In this document: positions 26,201 to 35,200 of the stretch, one piece after another
How positions within the stretch are numbered: position 1 is the stretch's first letter
Layout of the letters: each line of letters opens with the position of its first letter
DNA from: Epinephelus fuscoguttatus
Taxonomy: Eukaryota; Chordata; Actinopteri; Perciformes; Serranidae
DNA: 64,000 bases
Direction of reading: 5' to 3'
NCBI RefSeq assembly: GCF_011397635.1
Contig: NC_064771.1
Coordinates: forward strand, 15,687,379-15,751,378
The notes under the pieces: generated by a model
Database searches by the model: none
Told to the model about the DNA's origin: nothing
What the model saw: only the letters and a program-made list of their open reading frames with translations
Translations under genes and position numbers: made by a program

Positions 26201-29200
26201 TGCACTTTAATAACAGTCAATTAGCTCATTTATATTATAAGTAATAGTTCTACGTCGAAATAATTGTTTTTGTTGTACTGTGTGTGTTGGCAAGCACTTT
26301 CTCACAATTAATTTTAGCATTTGCCAACTGAACACAAAGCTATTGTTCACAGTACATGCCAGCAGCGTTAAAAGCTACTGACATGATGTTTCTATAGCTT
26401 TTTACTCAACACTCATGGGCACATCCATAACACTTCCTGTGGAGACCTCTCTGAAGTCATCCTGTTACTTTTCCAAGAGCAGATAAGATCTTAACCACTT
26501 ACAACTGTTTTCTTTTTAGACTTCCCCTCCACATTGTTGTGCATTTCATAATCCTCAACATGGCTCTGATCCTGTTTCTTTCAAATAACTCCACAACATC
26601 TGCATCATATAATATGCATTTTGAGGCTCAAACAGAGTGGTTATTCTGTATTTACTCACCAGGTTCCAGGCTCCAGCTCACATTTGGTGATGGATGCACC
26701 TTGGCTGTTGAATAAATATTGTCCATGGTGCTGAGAATTGTGTTGTACTGCAGACAAGAAAAAGGGATTTGAAGTCAGTCTTTGATGTTCAAAAAAAGTC
26801 AGCGCTGATACAGTGACAAAGACAGTTTACTACAAGGACTCACAGTAAATTCCTCATTATAAAATATGAAACAGAAACGCACCTCCTCTCGTTCTTTCTC
26901 CGGCAGGTTGGCAGCTCCCAGTAACATGATCTTTTCCATCAGTTTCCGTTCGTCAGGGTCGGGGAGTGTTGCGGCAAGATTACCAGAGAAGACCTGCTTG
27001 GCCTTTAACCCCCATGCTGAGGAGAAGGCCTGCTCTACAAGGGATGCATTGACCTAAAGACAAGAGGAAGTAAATGATAAAAATATACTGAATTTTTTCA
27101 TATCTGCATTTACTCGGAAACAACAATGTAAAATTCAAAGGCCTTTCAAGAGGCAAAAGATTAGTCACTTAGCTTCTTTATGTCTTAGAGCATGTCTTTA
27201 TGAACAAGCAAGGGCCACAGTGATGAGTGTTATTTTCCTGATTAGTCACTTATTATTGACGTGTAGAAAGTGGGCGGCAATGAGACTATATTGGGACGTG
27301 GTGGACACCTTTGTTGAGTGGTGTGGGAGGAATCACCTGCAGTGTGGCCAAGATAAAGGACGAAGTGACGATGGACATGAAGAGAGCTGAGGCCTTGTTC
27401 AGACTACCAGCCAAAATCAGTTTTTTGGCATATCCAAATGGTATCTACATTGATTTTATAAAGTGTGGACCATAGATAGTAACCCATATAAAATAATGGA
27501 TGTAGCCACCATGACGTCACAAACTGGACTTTTGGACTTACATTTTGAAGCCTCTTTGGTTGTCACCATCTTAAATTTTTGGAGCCAAAGGTGACCATAT
27601 TAGATGAGAGGGTGGATATAACCCTACCACTAGCTGCTAGCTTGGTTAGCACTGTGCATTAACAGCTATGGTTAAATGTGATAATGCTAATGCTAATTTT
27701 CATTAGCCAAAAACTGGCTTAAACCATTAACAAAATGTACTTACAGGAAAAACTGAACATCTGACTCCTTGGAGGGTCTTTTAGTACAAATGTTTTTAGA
27801 TGACCTAAACTGAAAACTCACTGAAATAGTGACAGCTGCAGCTACGCCTATACTCAGTTTACACCAAGCTTAGCAATTTGTGAATGAAAGCACACAACTA
27901 CAACTTAAAAGCCATGCCTTGTTGATGCATAAATTAAAGCTTTAATAAAATGTATATAAGTGTATTATATAAAAACTCACCCTCGATACAGCTGTCATAA
28001 ATATTTAAATAAGCTGTAGAGACCAAAACCTTTTTTGTACCAGGCTGTAAAAATGGTTATTTTTCGTTGTAAAGCAGGGCATTCTAACATGGAGGTCTAT
28101 GGGGATTAACTCGTTCCTTGAGCCACCCTCAAGTGGCCATTCAAGGAACTGCACTTTTTGGCACCTCCTTGTTGGCTTAGGTCTGAACAGTAAACACAGC
28201 ACTGCTGTTTCTGTTTAGACACTCTGGTTGCTGAAGTAGGATTTAAAAGTGTCTTTTGTGTAACTCACAGACAACAACAAGGAGTGACAGAGGCACTGAG
28301 CCAAATGTACAGCAGCCTCTTCTGCTGGCTTTCGAACATGGAAGTATAAGAAATGGTCCCTCATTTTGCCCTTAAACCAATCATGGTGTCAAGTCACAGT
28401 GCAGAACTCCTCTGTCGATTGTTTTGAGGGCAAAATAATTGACTTTCATGTCTCATGCTGTCACACTGGAAAGCATTGCCACCAGCATAGCTATGAAGTT
28501 GCTGACATCTATGGTGTTATGACAATAACCCCGATAAATTAGTGATGTCTCAACATGCAAATCTGATCCAATCACTTGCAAATAACACTGCAGCCAATCT
28601 GTCTAAAAGACATTTAAGAAGCAAATCTGATTTGCCTGCAGTCTAAGCATAGCCTTTGATACAAAAAACAGAACTGATAATTTGTATATCAGTTTGTCGA
28701 TAGTTTGTCATTACACATGCTGTCTTTTGCACTATTGAAAACTATTGGATGGATTGTCATGATTTAAGTTGTGTTTAGAGGATAATTTACAGATTTGTGT
28801 GATCCCCTGACTTTTCCTCTAGCTTGAAATGCAATGCAGTGCAGGTATTCATGACCTTTGTGAACTTTGGTCATCCCCTTCTAATCTCAAGCTATCATCA
28901 AGTTAAACTTTCAATTTGTCGATTTCTTTGGTTTACCTGTCTAAAAGCTGGATTTTCTTTACAGTGACCATTAGCCGCTAGCTTGGCTGCACACTTCTAC
29001 TGTCCAACTCCTATACCTACAACATGTCTCCATCTGCTGCTTGATGTATCCCTTGACAGCTGCACTGACACATCTTCACTTTGGGAATGATAAAGTGCTC
29101 TATATGTCTATTAGGAGCAAGGACAGAACAGCAAAACAACCCCTAACTCAAGGATAATATTTCTGAAAAATGCCTTTGTCACATGTTCATATATGGCCTC

Positions 29201-32200
29201 ATTGGATCTCAGGAGCTTTTCTTTATGGCAGTGTCAGAGGTCATGGACATACGTGTCCTCTGTATATCATGACAGTGCTTGGAGAATGGATGGAGTCAAG
29301 GCTGCTGTGGAATATTGCATGGATTATATTTTTGTATCGCTATGATTTGCTCCAGTTCAAAATGATGAATGGTGCATTGTTACAGCACTATGTGTCTTAA
29401 ATGCTGCACCATTTGACATTCTATTTGCCTACGCAAAAATGTTGTTTCTCTCTTTGTCGTGTTAAAGTTAAGAAATCCCACTGTAAAGTCAGATAGCTTG
29501 GTCAGCCCTTGGGAAAATAAGAAATACCTGCACAGCACACACTAATGCTGAGGTAACCACATCCTGATAATACTGCCCAAACAGTGGCTTCATTCCAGTA
29601 ATGTTTTCATTGAAGCTGTCCTTATCTGTCTCTTTCTCACAGCCTTCACTAAAATAACAGGCTGCAGGAGGGAAAACTGGTGACCTTTGTGCTCTTCCTC
29701 TCAATCGCTGTCTTTTTTCTCTATCGTTTTTTCCAGCCTGCCTGCACCCTCCCAGATAATCACATTCTAAACCAAAGAAACACAATAAAGATAAGCCTTT
29801 TTTTGGTGATTTTCTTTCTCTAAAGGCCTCTGTTATACAAGCTGCAATTTATTGTTGTAATTGTAACGAGCCATATATATCTACATCAGGAGTGGGTCCT
29901 TGTCTATGGAGATCACCATGTTGCACCGCCATGTTTCTACAGTAGACCAGAATGGACAAACCAACATTGGTAGCCCCTCCATGTTAAGCCTACTGGAAAA
30001 TGCTTTATTCAGTGTTTTTACCAGTTTAAATGATCGGATCTACCTATATGTGTATAAAAGATAACTGGACTAGAAGGCAAAACTGAGTTTCTTTCTTTCT
30101 TATTCTTTTATTAACTTTTAAGGTTAAATACTCAGTTCAAGATTTATGGATATTCGTATCTGAAATACTTGAATTCTTAGAGAAAAATACTTTTCTTGGC
30201 TGACAAAATGTTTCTAAAATTGATTTCAAAATCAGACTCTTCACCTGGAGCTAATTTTCAAACTTCACATTCAAGTCACACGACAAAAGCTGGCAGCGTG
30301 CAGTGCAATGAGCCTCCGGCCTGACATTTGATGGCAGCAAGGAATTTCATTCTGGGGTTCAAAGGACATTGGCCATTGATATCCACTGTCATCGATTTTT
30401 TATTCAGCATGATTAGAAGCTTGTGAGCTGATCCTCATTCTGTCTGATCTTCTGCATGTGTAGCGCAAGCCTCATTTGCACTGTGTGTGTGTGTGTGTGT
30501 GTGTGTGTGCTCATATTTGCTACATAGTGAGGACCAAAATATCTTTTTAACCAACAGAGTGAGGACATTTTGGCTGGTCCTCACTTCTTCAAAGGCCTGA
30601 TTGGGGGTTTAGACATGGTTTTAGGGTTCAGGTTACAGTTAGGTTTAGGTTAGAATTAAGGTAAGGGTTGGGGCAAGGCATTAAGTTGTGATGGTTAAGG
30701 TCAGGGATGGACTAAGGAATGTATTGTGTCAGTGAGGGTCCTCACACATGTAGAAGTACAAGAATGTGTGTGTGCATCTGCATGTTTTCTTTGTGTGCGT
30801 GAGCAGACTGTAAATGATGTAACTCAATCTGACACTTTATTCTAATAATTTTAATGTACTGTAGTAGATTTACAGTGCAGCCTGAGTGGAATGCCAACAC
30901 TAGAACATTTCTCTGTTAGGCTGAATTGCCACGCTCACCCCCTCCCTGGCTGCCAGATCAGATGGAGCTCAGCTCTCTGATCCACTTTGATCCCATCTTT
31001 GAACTGTCCGTGCTCACACATGGCAACTACAATCCCACTCATCTTTCACCTTACATCCCTGGACACATTCTCGAGAGCAGAACACATTCTGCAGCTTGAC
31101 CCTGTTGACACTGGTGTGGTGGGGGCTCCGCATCTACACCTGTTCAGTGTGTGAGGAGACCATAGCCTGGATAGTGTACTGAAATCCTGTTGTGACAGCT
31201 GTCCAAGCACACACAGATTAAAAAATCCAGGGGCTTTGCCTTGAGTGTGTCAGTTGGACAATTTGCTTTCACAACTTTGAATGTGACAGCTCGTATTGTT
31301 CACACAAAGCCATGAATACGGTTGTATTGACTCTTGTGCCCAAAGCCAAGTAAACACTCTTTCACACCTCTACAGTTTCATTGCAATCTCCTGCCTCGCT
31401 GTACTCTTCTCCCACTTTATTGCCGGTATCCTCTCTCCCTAATCTACAACATTTATGCAAATGTTTCTCAGGCATATGTTGAGGTGAAACTGTAAAACCA
31501 TTCCAGTCTGCAATTAATGTAATGTCTCATAGCTTGCCTCTAAAAAAAACAATTTTGAGATCCCTGCAAAGGTGTTAGTATTTCATTGACTGCAAATATT
31601 GCCACCTTGGACCATAAAGACTATTAGTGTGTGTAAAATTGCATCCTGTAGTCAGTGTGTCCATGTGGGGGAAGTGCATCGAGCAGACTATATCATAAAA
31701 CAGACAGTTAAACAAACGAATAGCCAACATAATGACACACAAGACCCTTTAGAAATGTATTCAAAACTTGAAGACGTTCGCACCGCAGGCATTCAGATCT
31801 GTTTTGTATTTCGAGTAACACACAAGCTGAGTTGGCTGCGCTGGGAGGAAACTGAGCATGTCATTCTGGAGAGAGATGAATAGGGGTGATCTCCAAATCA
31901 TGCAGGGCTCAGCTCCACAGAAACCCTTAACCATGCATGCATTCATGGTGACATGGTGCCAGTGCTGGCAAGAACTGATCAACTTCATGCCAGTGTGAGA
32001 GAGAGGTTCAGCTAACACATCACCCTGTAAGCTCAAGACTCCAGGAGTTGTCGTACCTGAAGCTGGGAGTTGTGATCCGTGATGTTGGTGTTGTAGTTCC
32101 AGCTGGCGGAGACGCTGTGGAACAACACCTCCTCAGCAGTGTCGTTGTAGTCGCTGATGAACCTTTGTGCATCTCCTGTGGTGTTCAGATATTCCCCTGG

Positions 32201-32290
32201 CATCCAGCTTCCTGGCAGAGCCCCAGAGAGTCCCAAGACCGGCAGCAGCAGCAGCACTGACCACAGAAACCTGTCCACGCCAGTGCCCAT
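6429..32290 (-). CDS. ace: Angiotensin-converting enzyme, somatic two-domain form (25 coding exons)
   Basis: ACE is a type I membrane zinc metallopeptidase that removes C-terminal dipeptides, converting angiotensin I to II and degrading bradykinin at the cell surface. The model is 3852 coding bases, 1283 residues (human somatic ACE is 1306). It starts at the ATG at 32290, which opens a hydrophobic signal peptide, and stops at TAG 6431-6429. The N domain (about 30-630) has HEMGH at 383-387 with the third zinc ligand Glu at about 411. The C domain (about 640-1225) has HEMGH at 979-983 and Glu at about 1007. A membrane helix lies at about 1243-1262 with a basic tail. All introns are GT-AG with consistent phases. 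Exon lengths 88/144/192/98/224/145/99/123 are identical in both domain halves, the known sign of internal gene duplication. Both active sites look functional and I see no disabling change. Confidence 0.97.
6820..7340. repeat. Second patch of the 25-bp minisatellite, in ace intron 24
   Basis: Degenerate units of the same family as the 1897-6005 array (for example TCATAGTATAGTATGTCATG at 7109-7128). They are more diverged than in the main array. A small remnant (CATAGTATAG plus GCCATAAAAA) appears at about 9100-9125, beyond the microsatellite and Tc1 insert. Confidence 0.85.
7401..7487. repeat. (CT)n followed by (AT)n microsatellite
   Basis: About 32 CT dinucleotides (7401-7464) run straight into AT dinucleotides that abut the left end of the Tc1 element. 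Confidence 0.98.
7488..8928 (-). mobile_element. Tc1/mariner transposon, right end truncated
   Basis: The left terminus is CAGTACAGGCCAAAAGTTTG, the standard teleost Tc1 end, next to TA. Sequence at 7640-7741 is repeated inverted at 8824-8928, the inner part of long terminal inverted repeats. The outer part of the right repeat is missing: similarity stops at 8928 and an AT palindrome follows. The body encodes a transposase on the minus strand. The element looks non-autonomous now because of the lost end and a frameshift. Confidence 0.93.
7670..8665 (-). pseudogene. Tc1 transposase, one frameshift
   Basis: The start is [20 protein letters not shown] at 8665. It has a paired helix-turn-helix DNA-binding region ([20 protein letters not shown]), a GRPR motif, then the first catalytic Asp in [12 protein letters not shown]. 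After VMVWG near 8064 one base is missing compared with the family WGCFAGD, so the frame shifts into an early stop. The second frame continues the family sequence with [20 protein letters not shown] and the third acidic site in [12 protein letters not shown]. The catalytic residues are therefore all present but split between frames. Intact relatives are about 340 residues. Confidence 0.9.
8931..9006. repeat. AT-repeat palindrome at the broken Tc1 end
   Basis: TGTTTAGTATATA at the left and TATATACTAAACA at the right enclose an uninterrupted TA run, giving a perfect 76-bp palindrome that could extrude as a cruciform. It begins where the Tc1 terminal repeat is cut off. Confidence 0.9.
9007..9866. 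other. Rest of ace intron 24
   Basis: Holds a minisatellite remnant (about 9100-9125) and a 93-residue minus-strand frame at 9197-9478 that opens with GTG immediately after a stop. It has no splice or promoter context that I can assign and I recognise no domain. Confidence 0.5.
9867..10051 (-). CDS. ace: ace exon 24
   Basis: Residues 1159-1221 ([44 protein letters not shown]). 185 bases; it ends in phase 1 with a GTACGT donor. Confidence 0.93.
10210..10562. mobile_element. hAT-like MITE in ace intron 23
   Basis: The left end reads CAGTGGTTCTAAACC and the right end, reversed, CAAGGCTCTCAACC, matching the CAGTGGTTCTCAACC ends of common vertebrate hAT-type MITEs. There is no coding sequence. 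The 8-bp target duplication is no longer clear. Confidence 0.65.
10920..11384. mobile_element. TTAA-flanked foldback MITE in ace intron 23
   Basis: Flanked by TTAA at 10916-10919 and 11385-11388. Ends are AGGGGAGC and, inverted, AGGGAACC. Internally GATGTCATCAAGTATAAAGT at about 11050 is repeated inverted near 11245. TTAA targets suggest a piggyBac or Kolobok source (inference). Confidence 0.7.
11434..11556 (-). CDS. ace: ace exon 23
   Basis: Residues 1118-1159 ([34 protein letters not shown]). 123 bases, partner of exon 11. A TTAA-flanked MITE begins about 45 bases beyond its GTTAGT donor. Confidence 0.94.
11784..11882 (-). CDS. ace: ace exon 22
   Basis: Residues 1085-1118 ([33 protein letters not shown]). 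99 bases, partner of exon 10. The V-SINE at 11914-12301 sits only about 30 bases from its acceptor. Confidence 0.94.
11914..12301 (-). mobile_element. V-SINE (DANA/HE1 superfamily), full length
   Basis: Read on the minus strand it opens GGCGGCACGGTGGTGTGGTG with tRNA-like A box and a B box GGTTCGATCCC, then the conserved core (GCATGTTCTCCCCGTGTCAG, TCCAAAGACATGCAG) and a 3' tail ending in GAATGAATGA-type repeats. A 14-bp direct repeat CTTATCTAGTTTTT flanks it at 11900-11913 and 12302-12315, a perfect target-site duplication, so the insertion looks young. Confidence 0.93.
12441..12585 (-). CDS. ace: ace exon 21
   Basis: Residues 1037-1085 ([39 protein letters not shown]). 145 bases, partner of exon 9. 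Confidence 0.94.
12680..12903 (-). CDS. ace: ace exon 20: C-domain zinc site
   Basis: Residues 962-1037 with [19 protein letters not shown] and [19 protein letters not shown]. 224 bases, partner of exon 8. The catalytic residues are intact. Confidence 0.96.
13089..13261 (-). CDS. ace: ace exon 19
   Basis: Residues 905-962 ([40 protein letters not shown]). 173 bases, partner of exon 7. Confidence 0.95.
13715..13812 (-). CDS. ace: ace exon 18
   Basis: Residues 872-904 ([28 protein letters not shown]). 98 bases, partner of exon 6. Phase 0 out. Confidence 0.94.
14255..14446 (-). CDS. ace: ace exon 17
   Basis: Residues 808-872 ([50 protein letters not shown]). 192 bases, partner of exon 5. Confidence 0.95.
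14545..15260. mobile_element. Teleost foldback repeat in ace intron 16
   Basis: Has the inverted pair TTAGCTTAGCTTATCACAAAG (first 20 bases considered) at about 14609 and GTCTTTGTCCTGAGCTAAGC near 15060, plus tails resembling CACTGTCATGTCTATATGG and its reverse near 15110. The same family recurs at 22030-22190 and 50395-51640. Non-coding, non-autonomous. Confidence 0.65.
15341..15484 (-). CDS. ace: ace exon 16
   Basis: Residues 760-808 ([33 protein letters not shown]). 144 bases, partner of exon 4. Confidence 0.94.
15640..15982. mobile_element. MITE in ace intron 15
   Basis: The left end CAGGATGTCTACAGG and the reversed right end CAGGGTGTCTGCAAG are inverted repeats flanked by TA on both sides. 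Non-coding. Confidence 0.72.
16141..16228 (-). CDS. ace: ace exon 15
   Basis: Residues 731-760 ([20 protein letters not shown], then NGQCHPLDP). 88 bases, partner of exon 3. Confidence 0.93.
16328..16602. mobile_element. hAT-type MITE in ace intron 14
   Basis: Perfect terminal inverted repeats: CAGTGGTTCCCAACTGGT at the left and ACCAGTTGGGAACCACTG at the right. Flanks AACAAGAG and TGCAAGAG look like a slightly decayed 8-bp target duplication, as expected for hAT. Confidence 0.85.
17275..17433 (-). CDS. ace: ace exon 14
   Basis: Residues 678-730 ([20 protein letters not shown], then [20 protein letters not shown]). 159 bases. The donor follows CTGGAAGAG (GTGTGG); reading on gives non-ACE sequence. 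Confidence 0.92.
17758..17894 (-). CDS. ace: ace exon 13: interdomain linker, C-domain start
   Basis: Residues 632-677 ([20 protein letters not shown], then [18 protein letters not shown]). It matches the start of the second human domain and also resembles the end of exon 1, as expected from the internal duplication. Phase 1 in, phase 0 out. Confidence 0.93.
18352..18557 (-). CDS. ace: ace exon 12: end of N domain
   Basis: Residues 563-632 ([55 protein letters not shown]). Ends in phase 1. In mammals the testis-specific promoter lies in the following intron; intron 12 here is only about 460 bases and shows no recognisable alternative first exon. Confidence 0.93.
18662..18784 (-). CDS. ace: ace exon 11
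   Basis: Residues 522-563 ([20 protein letters not shown], then [13 protein letters not shown]). 123 bases, the same as exon 23. GTACGT donor, phase 2. Confidence 0.94.
18990..19470. repeat. Dispersed teleost repeat in ace intron 10
   Basis: Contains CACCATGTTTCTACAGTAGC and a tail TAGATGCCACTAAATCCTAC. A second, partial copy of the first block lies at 29915-30000 in intron 1. Non-coding; family not named here. Confidence 0.6.
19943..20041 (-). CDS. ace: ace exon 10
   Basis: Residues 489-522 ([20 protein letters not shown], then [13 protein letters not shown]). 99 bases, the same as exon 22. The final Arg codon is split across the intron; it corresponds to the conserved PYIRYFVSF chloride-site arginine. 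Confidence 0.94.
20222..20261. repeat. (CA)n microsatellite
   Basis: About 20 uninterrupted CA units in ace intron 9. Confidence 0.98.
20262..22238. other. ace intron 9 remainder
   Basis: No coding exon seen. At 22030-22190 is a partial copy of the foldback repeat family (GCTAGCTTAGCATAAAGACT, then GAGAGTGGTATCAATCTTCT). Confidence 0.5.
22239..22383 (-). CDS. ace: ace exon 9
   Basis: Residues 441-489 ([20 protein letters not shown], then [13 protein letters not shown] and DWWHLR). 145 bases, the same as exon 21. Ends in phase 2. Confidence 0.95.
22460..23111. mobile_element. TTAA-flanked MITE in ace intron 8
   Basis: TTAA at 22456-22459 and 23112-23115. Ends AGGTTCTGTTTGTAA and, inverted, AGGTTCTGTATGTAA match at 14 of 15 positions. 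It ends about 90 bases from exon 8. Probably a Kolobok/piggyBac-type non-autonomous element. Confidence 0.85.
23200..23423 (-). CDS. ace: ace exon 8: N-domain zinc site
   Basis: Residues 366-441 with the catalytic motif [18 protein letters not shown] and the third ligand in [19 protein letters not shown]. 224 bases, the same as exon 20. The donor after SDYG (GTAAAG) joins in phase 1 to [10 protein letters not shown]. Reading past it runs into a stop, so the donor is needed. Confidence 0.95.
23536..23705 (-). CDS. ace: ace exon 7
   Basis: Residues 310-366 ([37 protein letters not shown]). 170 bases; the C-domain partner exon 19 is 173, a one-codon difference in the EKPSDGR/KPENR loop. Ends in phase 2. 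Confidence 0.95.
23879..23976 (-). CDS. ace: ace exon 6
   Basis: Residues 277-309 ([20 protein letters not shown], then [12 protein letters not shown]). 98 bases, the same as exon 18. GTAAGT donor, ends in phase 0. Confidence 0.95.
24410..25128. mobile_element. Non-autonomous DNA element in ace intron 5
   Basis: The left end AAAGGGATAGTTCTGATT and the inverted right end AAAAGGACTGTTCAGATT are imperfect terminal repeats. The interior (AAGTGGGGCTGTTTGAGGTA) is a common teleost repeat. Non-coding. Confidence 0.65.
25285..25476 (-). CDS. ace: ace exon 5
   Basis: Residues 213-277 ([45 protein letters not shown]). 192 bases, the same length as exon 17. Phase 1 on both sides. Confidence 0.96.
25623..25766 (-). 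CDS. ace: ace exon 4
   Basis: Residues 165-213 ([20 protein letters not shown], then [10 protein letters not shown]). 144 bases, the same length as exon 16. Phase 1 on both sides. Confidence 0.95.
26660..26747 (-). CDS. ace: ace exon 3
   Basis: Residues 136-165 ([17 protein letters not shown], then VSWSLEP). 88 bases, the same length as exon 15 of the C-domain half. Ends in phase 1 with a GTGAGT donor. Confidence 0.92.
26883..27053 (-). CDS. ace: ace exon 2
   Basis: Residues 79-135 ([20 protein letters not shown], ending [11 protein letters not shown]), matching the helical lid region of the ACE N domain. CTTTAG acceptor, GTGCGT donor, phase 0 on both sides. Intron 1 (27054-32056) is about 5 kb, the longest in the gene. 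Confidence 0.93.
27450..28180. repeat. Dispersed repeat, copy 1
   Basis: Blocks such as GGAGCCAAAGGTGACCATAT, GTAGAGACCAAAACC, CCAGGCTGTAAA and CAAGTGGCCATT recur in the same order at 45340-45790. Copy 2 is shorter. Non-coding; probably a non-autonomous transposon. Confidence 0.7.
30482..30770. repeat. GT microsatellite with attached teleost repeat
   Basis: (GT)14 followed by ACATAGTGAGGACC, CATTTTGGCTGGTCCTCAC, CTTCAAAGGCCTGATTGGGG and TTAGGGTT-rich stretches. A shorter copy lies at 38455-38640 (CATTTTGGCCGGTCCTC, TTCAAAGGCCTGTTTGAGGG). Confidence 0.75.
32057..32290 (-). CDS. ace: ace exon 1: signal peptide and N-domain start
   Basis: Residues 1-78. The ATG at 32288-32290 opens [20 protein letters not shown], a signal peptide; upstream in-frame codons do not resemble ACE. 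The exon ends in the conserved [16 protein letters not shown] stretch, then a GTACGA donor, phase 0. Confidence 0.93.
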
Positions 32291-35200
32291 GGCTAACCTC
32301 CACCAAAGTAAGAGTGGTGGAGAAAAGTGTAAAGTGATAGAGTTGAAAGGAAGAGCTAAAAATACTCTTGCTCCAGTGAAGTGAGAGTACACCTTCCCCC
32401 TGGAGCTGTTGTCTCATCCACTTCTTCACTGCTCCCTTCTCAGCCTCCCAGCCTGGCTGCTGGTGAAATGCACAGAAGCCAAAGAGAGCTTCTTTTTAAG
32501 TGTCAGTGTAACCCAGCCCACACTTCTCTGCAGCCTTCCCTCTCACTACTTTACAGCACTGGACACATTTTCCCTCCAGTTCCCTTCCTTACCACTACCT
32601 TTCCTCCCTCCCTTCTTTTTCTGATTACCCGCCAGGATTTGGATGGTTGGCAGTATCTTTGATCACATCCAAGTTTCTATAACAGTACAAGATGAGAGAT
32701 AAGATATGACACACCGGTGCAGTGTGCCTGTCTGACTGTCTGCCTGTAGAGTGGCGGATCCTCAAAACCAGCGCTAGAGTGCCTGGGAGGGACTCCACAT
32801 ACTTTGCTCTCAGTTCCCTCCTTCAGCTTAGTGACAACAGAGGGAGGGGGAGTTATAAGGATGGGGGGATGAAAGAGAGGGGACAGGGGAATGAAACAGG
32901 AGGGGGGGTGACAGGATTGAAGGCTGACTGTTGAAAGGGCTGTAAGAGATTAGCAGAAAAAGTGAGATAGAGGCACAAAACAGTAAAGGAGGCTCACCTT
33001 GAGATGTGTCCTTTTTAGAGGGTGTTAGACAACACAGCTTTCTCTGAAAACCTATATCAAGTTATTACAAATGGAAACTGTATTTTACAATTTGACACTG
33101 ATTCCCCATTAGCTATCAGAATTTCTGCAATAACCACCAAAAAGAGACAGCACAGACAGTTGACAGCTCTTTTTTAAGAACGAGGTAGTTCACAGCTGTC
33201 AAGCAGTGCAGGGATTTTCAAGTCGTCTCCATTCTTGGCAGCTTTATAGTAAAATCCAAAGTGTGTAGTCCCACTGTACTCTAGTATGTAATAAGCCTGG
33301 CTGTTGCACAGCAACTGTCAGTGCAAGTAGTGCAGCTTATATCAGTCACTGTGTGACAGTGTATTAGCACTAGAGTATTCATGAGGTATATATTCCACAG
33401 CACCTTCATTTTTCTCCACTTGAGGGAAAAAGAAACAGTTGTGCACTTTCTGCCATAATCACTAAGTAAACAAACCAAATTCAATGAGTGGTTCTCAATC
33501 TCAAATTGAGCTGTTACACTATCTCATCCTACTGGAATCCTCCGGGAGAGCAGTTTGGACCAGGTTATTTTACAGAGTGTCAGTGCAGATTTAATGACAG
33601 AATAGTAACTACACTGGACTGTTTATGAAGCACATTATGAAGGGTTAAGAGGAAAACACAAGGAACACATTTGCAAAACTGCTTTCACCCATTTTTGGGG
33701 GCAGTGGAAACAAACTGAAAACATAAAAAAAACACAGGTGTACAGTGAACTTTTGAAGTTCTAATCCTTAGGATTTTAAAACTGATAAGGGAATCCCATT
33801 TTTGATACTATTTATGGTGAGCATTTTCTCTGCAATAGCCATTTGATGCATTCATTTATCAGTAATTACCTCTCTTTACAGTGCTTTTTATTGTTAGTGG
33901 TCTGCCATTCTCGCTGGATTCAGATTGAATACACATGAAGGATTCACAGGAAAACAATGCATGTTATTCAGTGCGATTTTATCTCACTGAATACAAATTC
34001 ACTGCTTGCTTTTCACTGTCTTAATGCTGTGTAGGAGAAATATTTAGTTACTTTTATTGTAAAGCAGCTACAGGAAACACAATGTATCGTACCTAGCAGG
34101 GGATATCGTTATGACAGCTCATTATCTCAAAACTCCAATAGTCCAAAAAAGGTTCCATTGGATTGAAAGCCCATTGCTCCAAATATACATAGCTTTCCCG
34201 ACAGATCGTTGGACCCTCCGAGGTGACAATTTGTTTTCCTGCTATAGCAAGACATGACCCGCCCTACTCTGCTTTTGATTGGTTAGTATGTGTTGCCTTC
34301 ATTGGTTAAGTTGGCCCAGTATCAGACACGAAGAGTGAGATCGGTTAGGGTAAGGGTAAAAATACCAGGGTAAGCCAAACAGAGCCAGAGTAGTGCAGGT
34401 CATGCTCTCCACGGTAAAAAGAAAAAAAGAAAAAATGAAAAAAAGCAATGGGCCATAAGAGCAATGGCCACGTGTTTTTGGGATAACAGGCTGTTGCACA
34501 AATTGGCTTTTGGTCCAGTGAAACACTTGTAGGACTGTTGGGGATTTGGATAATGGGCTGGCAGAATGATGGAAAGGCACTGTCCCATTTTAGTTTGTCT
34601 CAAGATAAGTTTGCCCTAAGTCATTATAATTTCTGTTGTATCTTTATTTCACTGATACAGTAATGCATGTGATATTTATAGTTCATTAATGCAGTAATTC
34701 ATATAGTCAAAAACGTACAGTTAAAAAGGGGTTGAAATATTTCAAGGAAGTCATTAATTTAATTTGGTGTTTTGAGTTAAAGATTATGAACAGTGACTCA
34801 TACAGACCACAAGGTGGCAGTAGTGTTCTACTCTAGAGTTACAAGTAGGAAAAAAGGGAAGTAAACAGAAGAGAAGAAGTTGTTAGCAGACGAAGCAGAC
34901 ATATGAAACAAAAAACGTTATATGAAACAATGAATGTCGAGCATGTTTCCCTGTAATGCTGCAGTTTGTTCAGTAAAATGTTGAACGAAGAACATGAGCG
35001 TCTGGTCATGTTTTTATAGAAGTTACAGCTAAGTCTCCACAATTTCCATTGCTTTGAGTTACCGTTGCTGGTTGCTGCTTTCTTCTTCTTCTTCTTCTTC
35101 TTCTTGTATTCTTGCATGTGCTCACTGAAGCAGAGATCTTAAATACAGGAAATGGATAATTGGAATGTACCAAGTGTTTGCCGCATGATAGGGGGTTTGG

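Larger units (their letters stand above)
27054..32056. other. ace intron 1
   Basis: Five kilobases without a recognisable exon. It contains a dispersed repeat at 27450-28180 also seen at 45340-45790, a partial repeat at 29890-30005, a GT microsatellite at 30482-30509, and a GTGAGGAC/GGTCCTCAC repeat at 30520-30770 also seen at 38455-38640. Regulatory elements cannot be told from the sequence. Confidence 0.6.
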
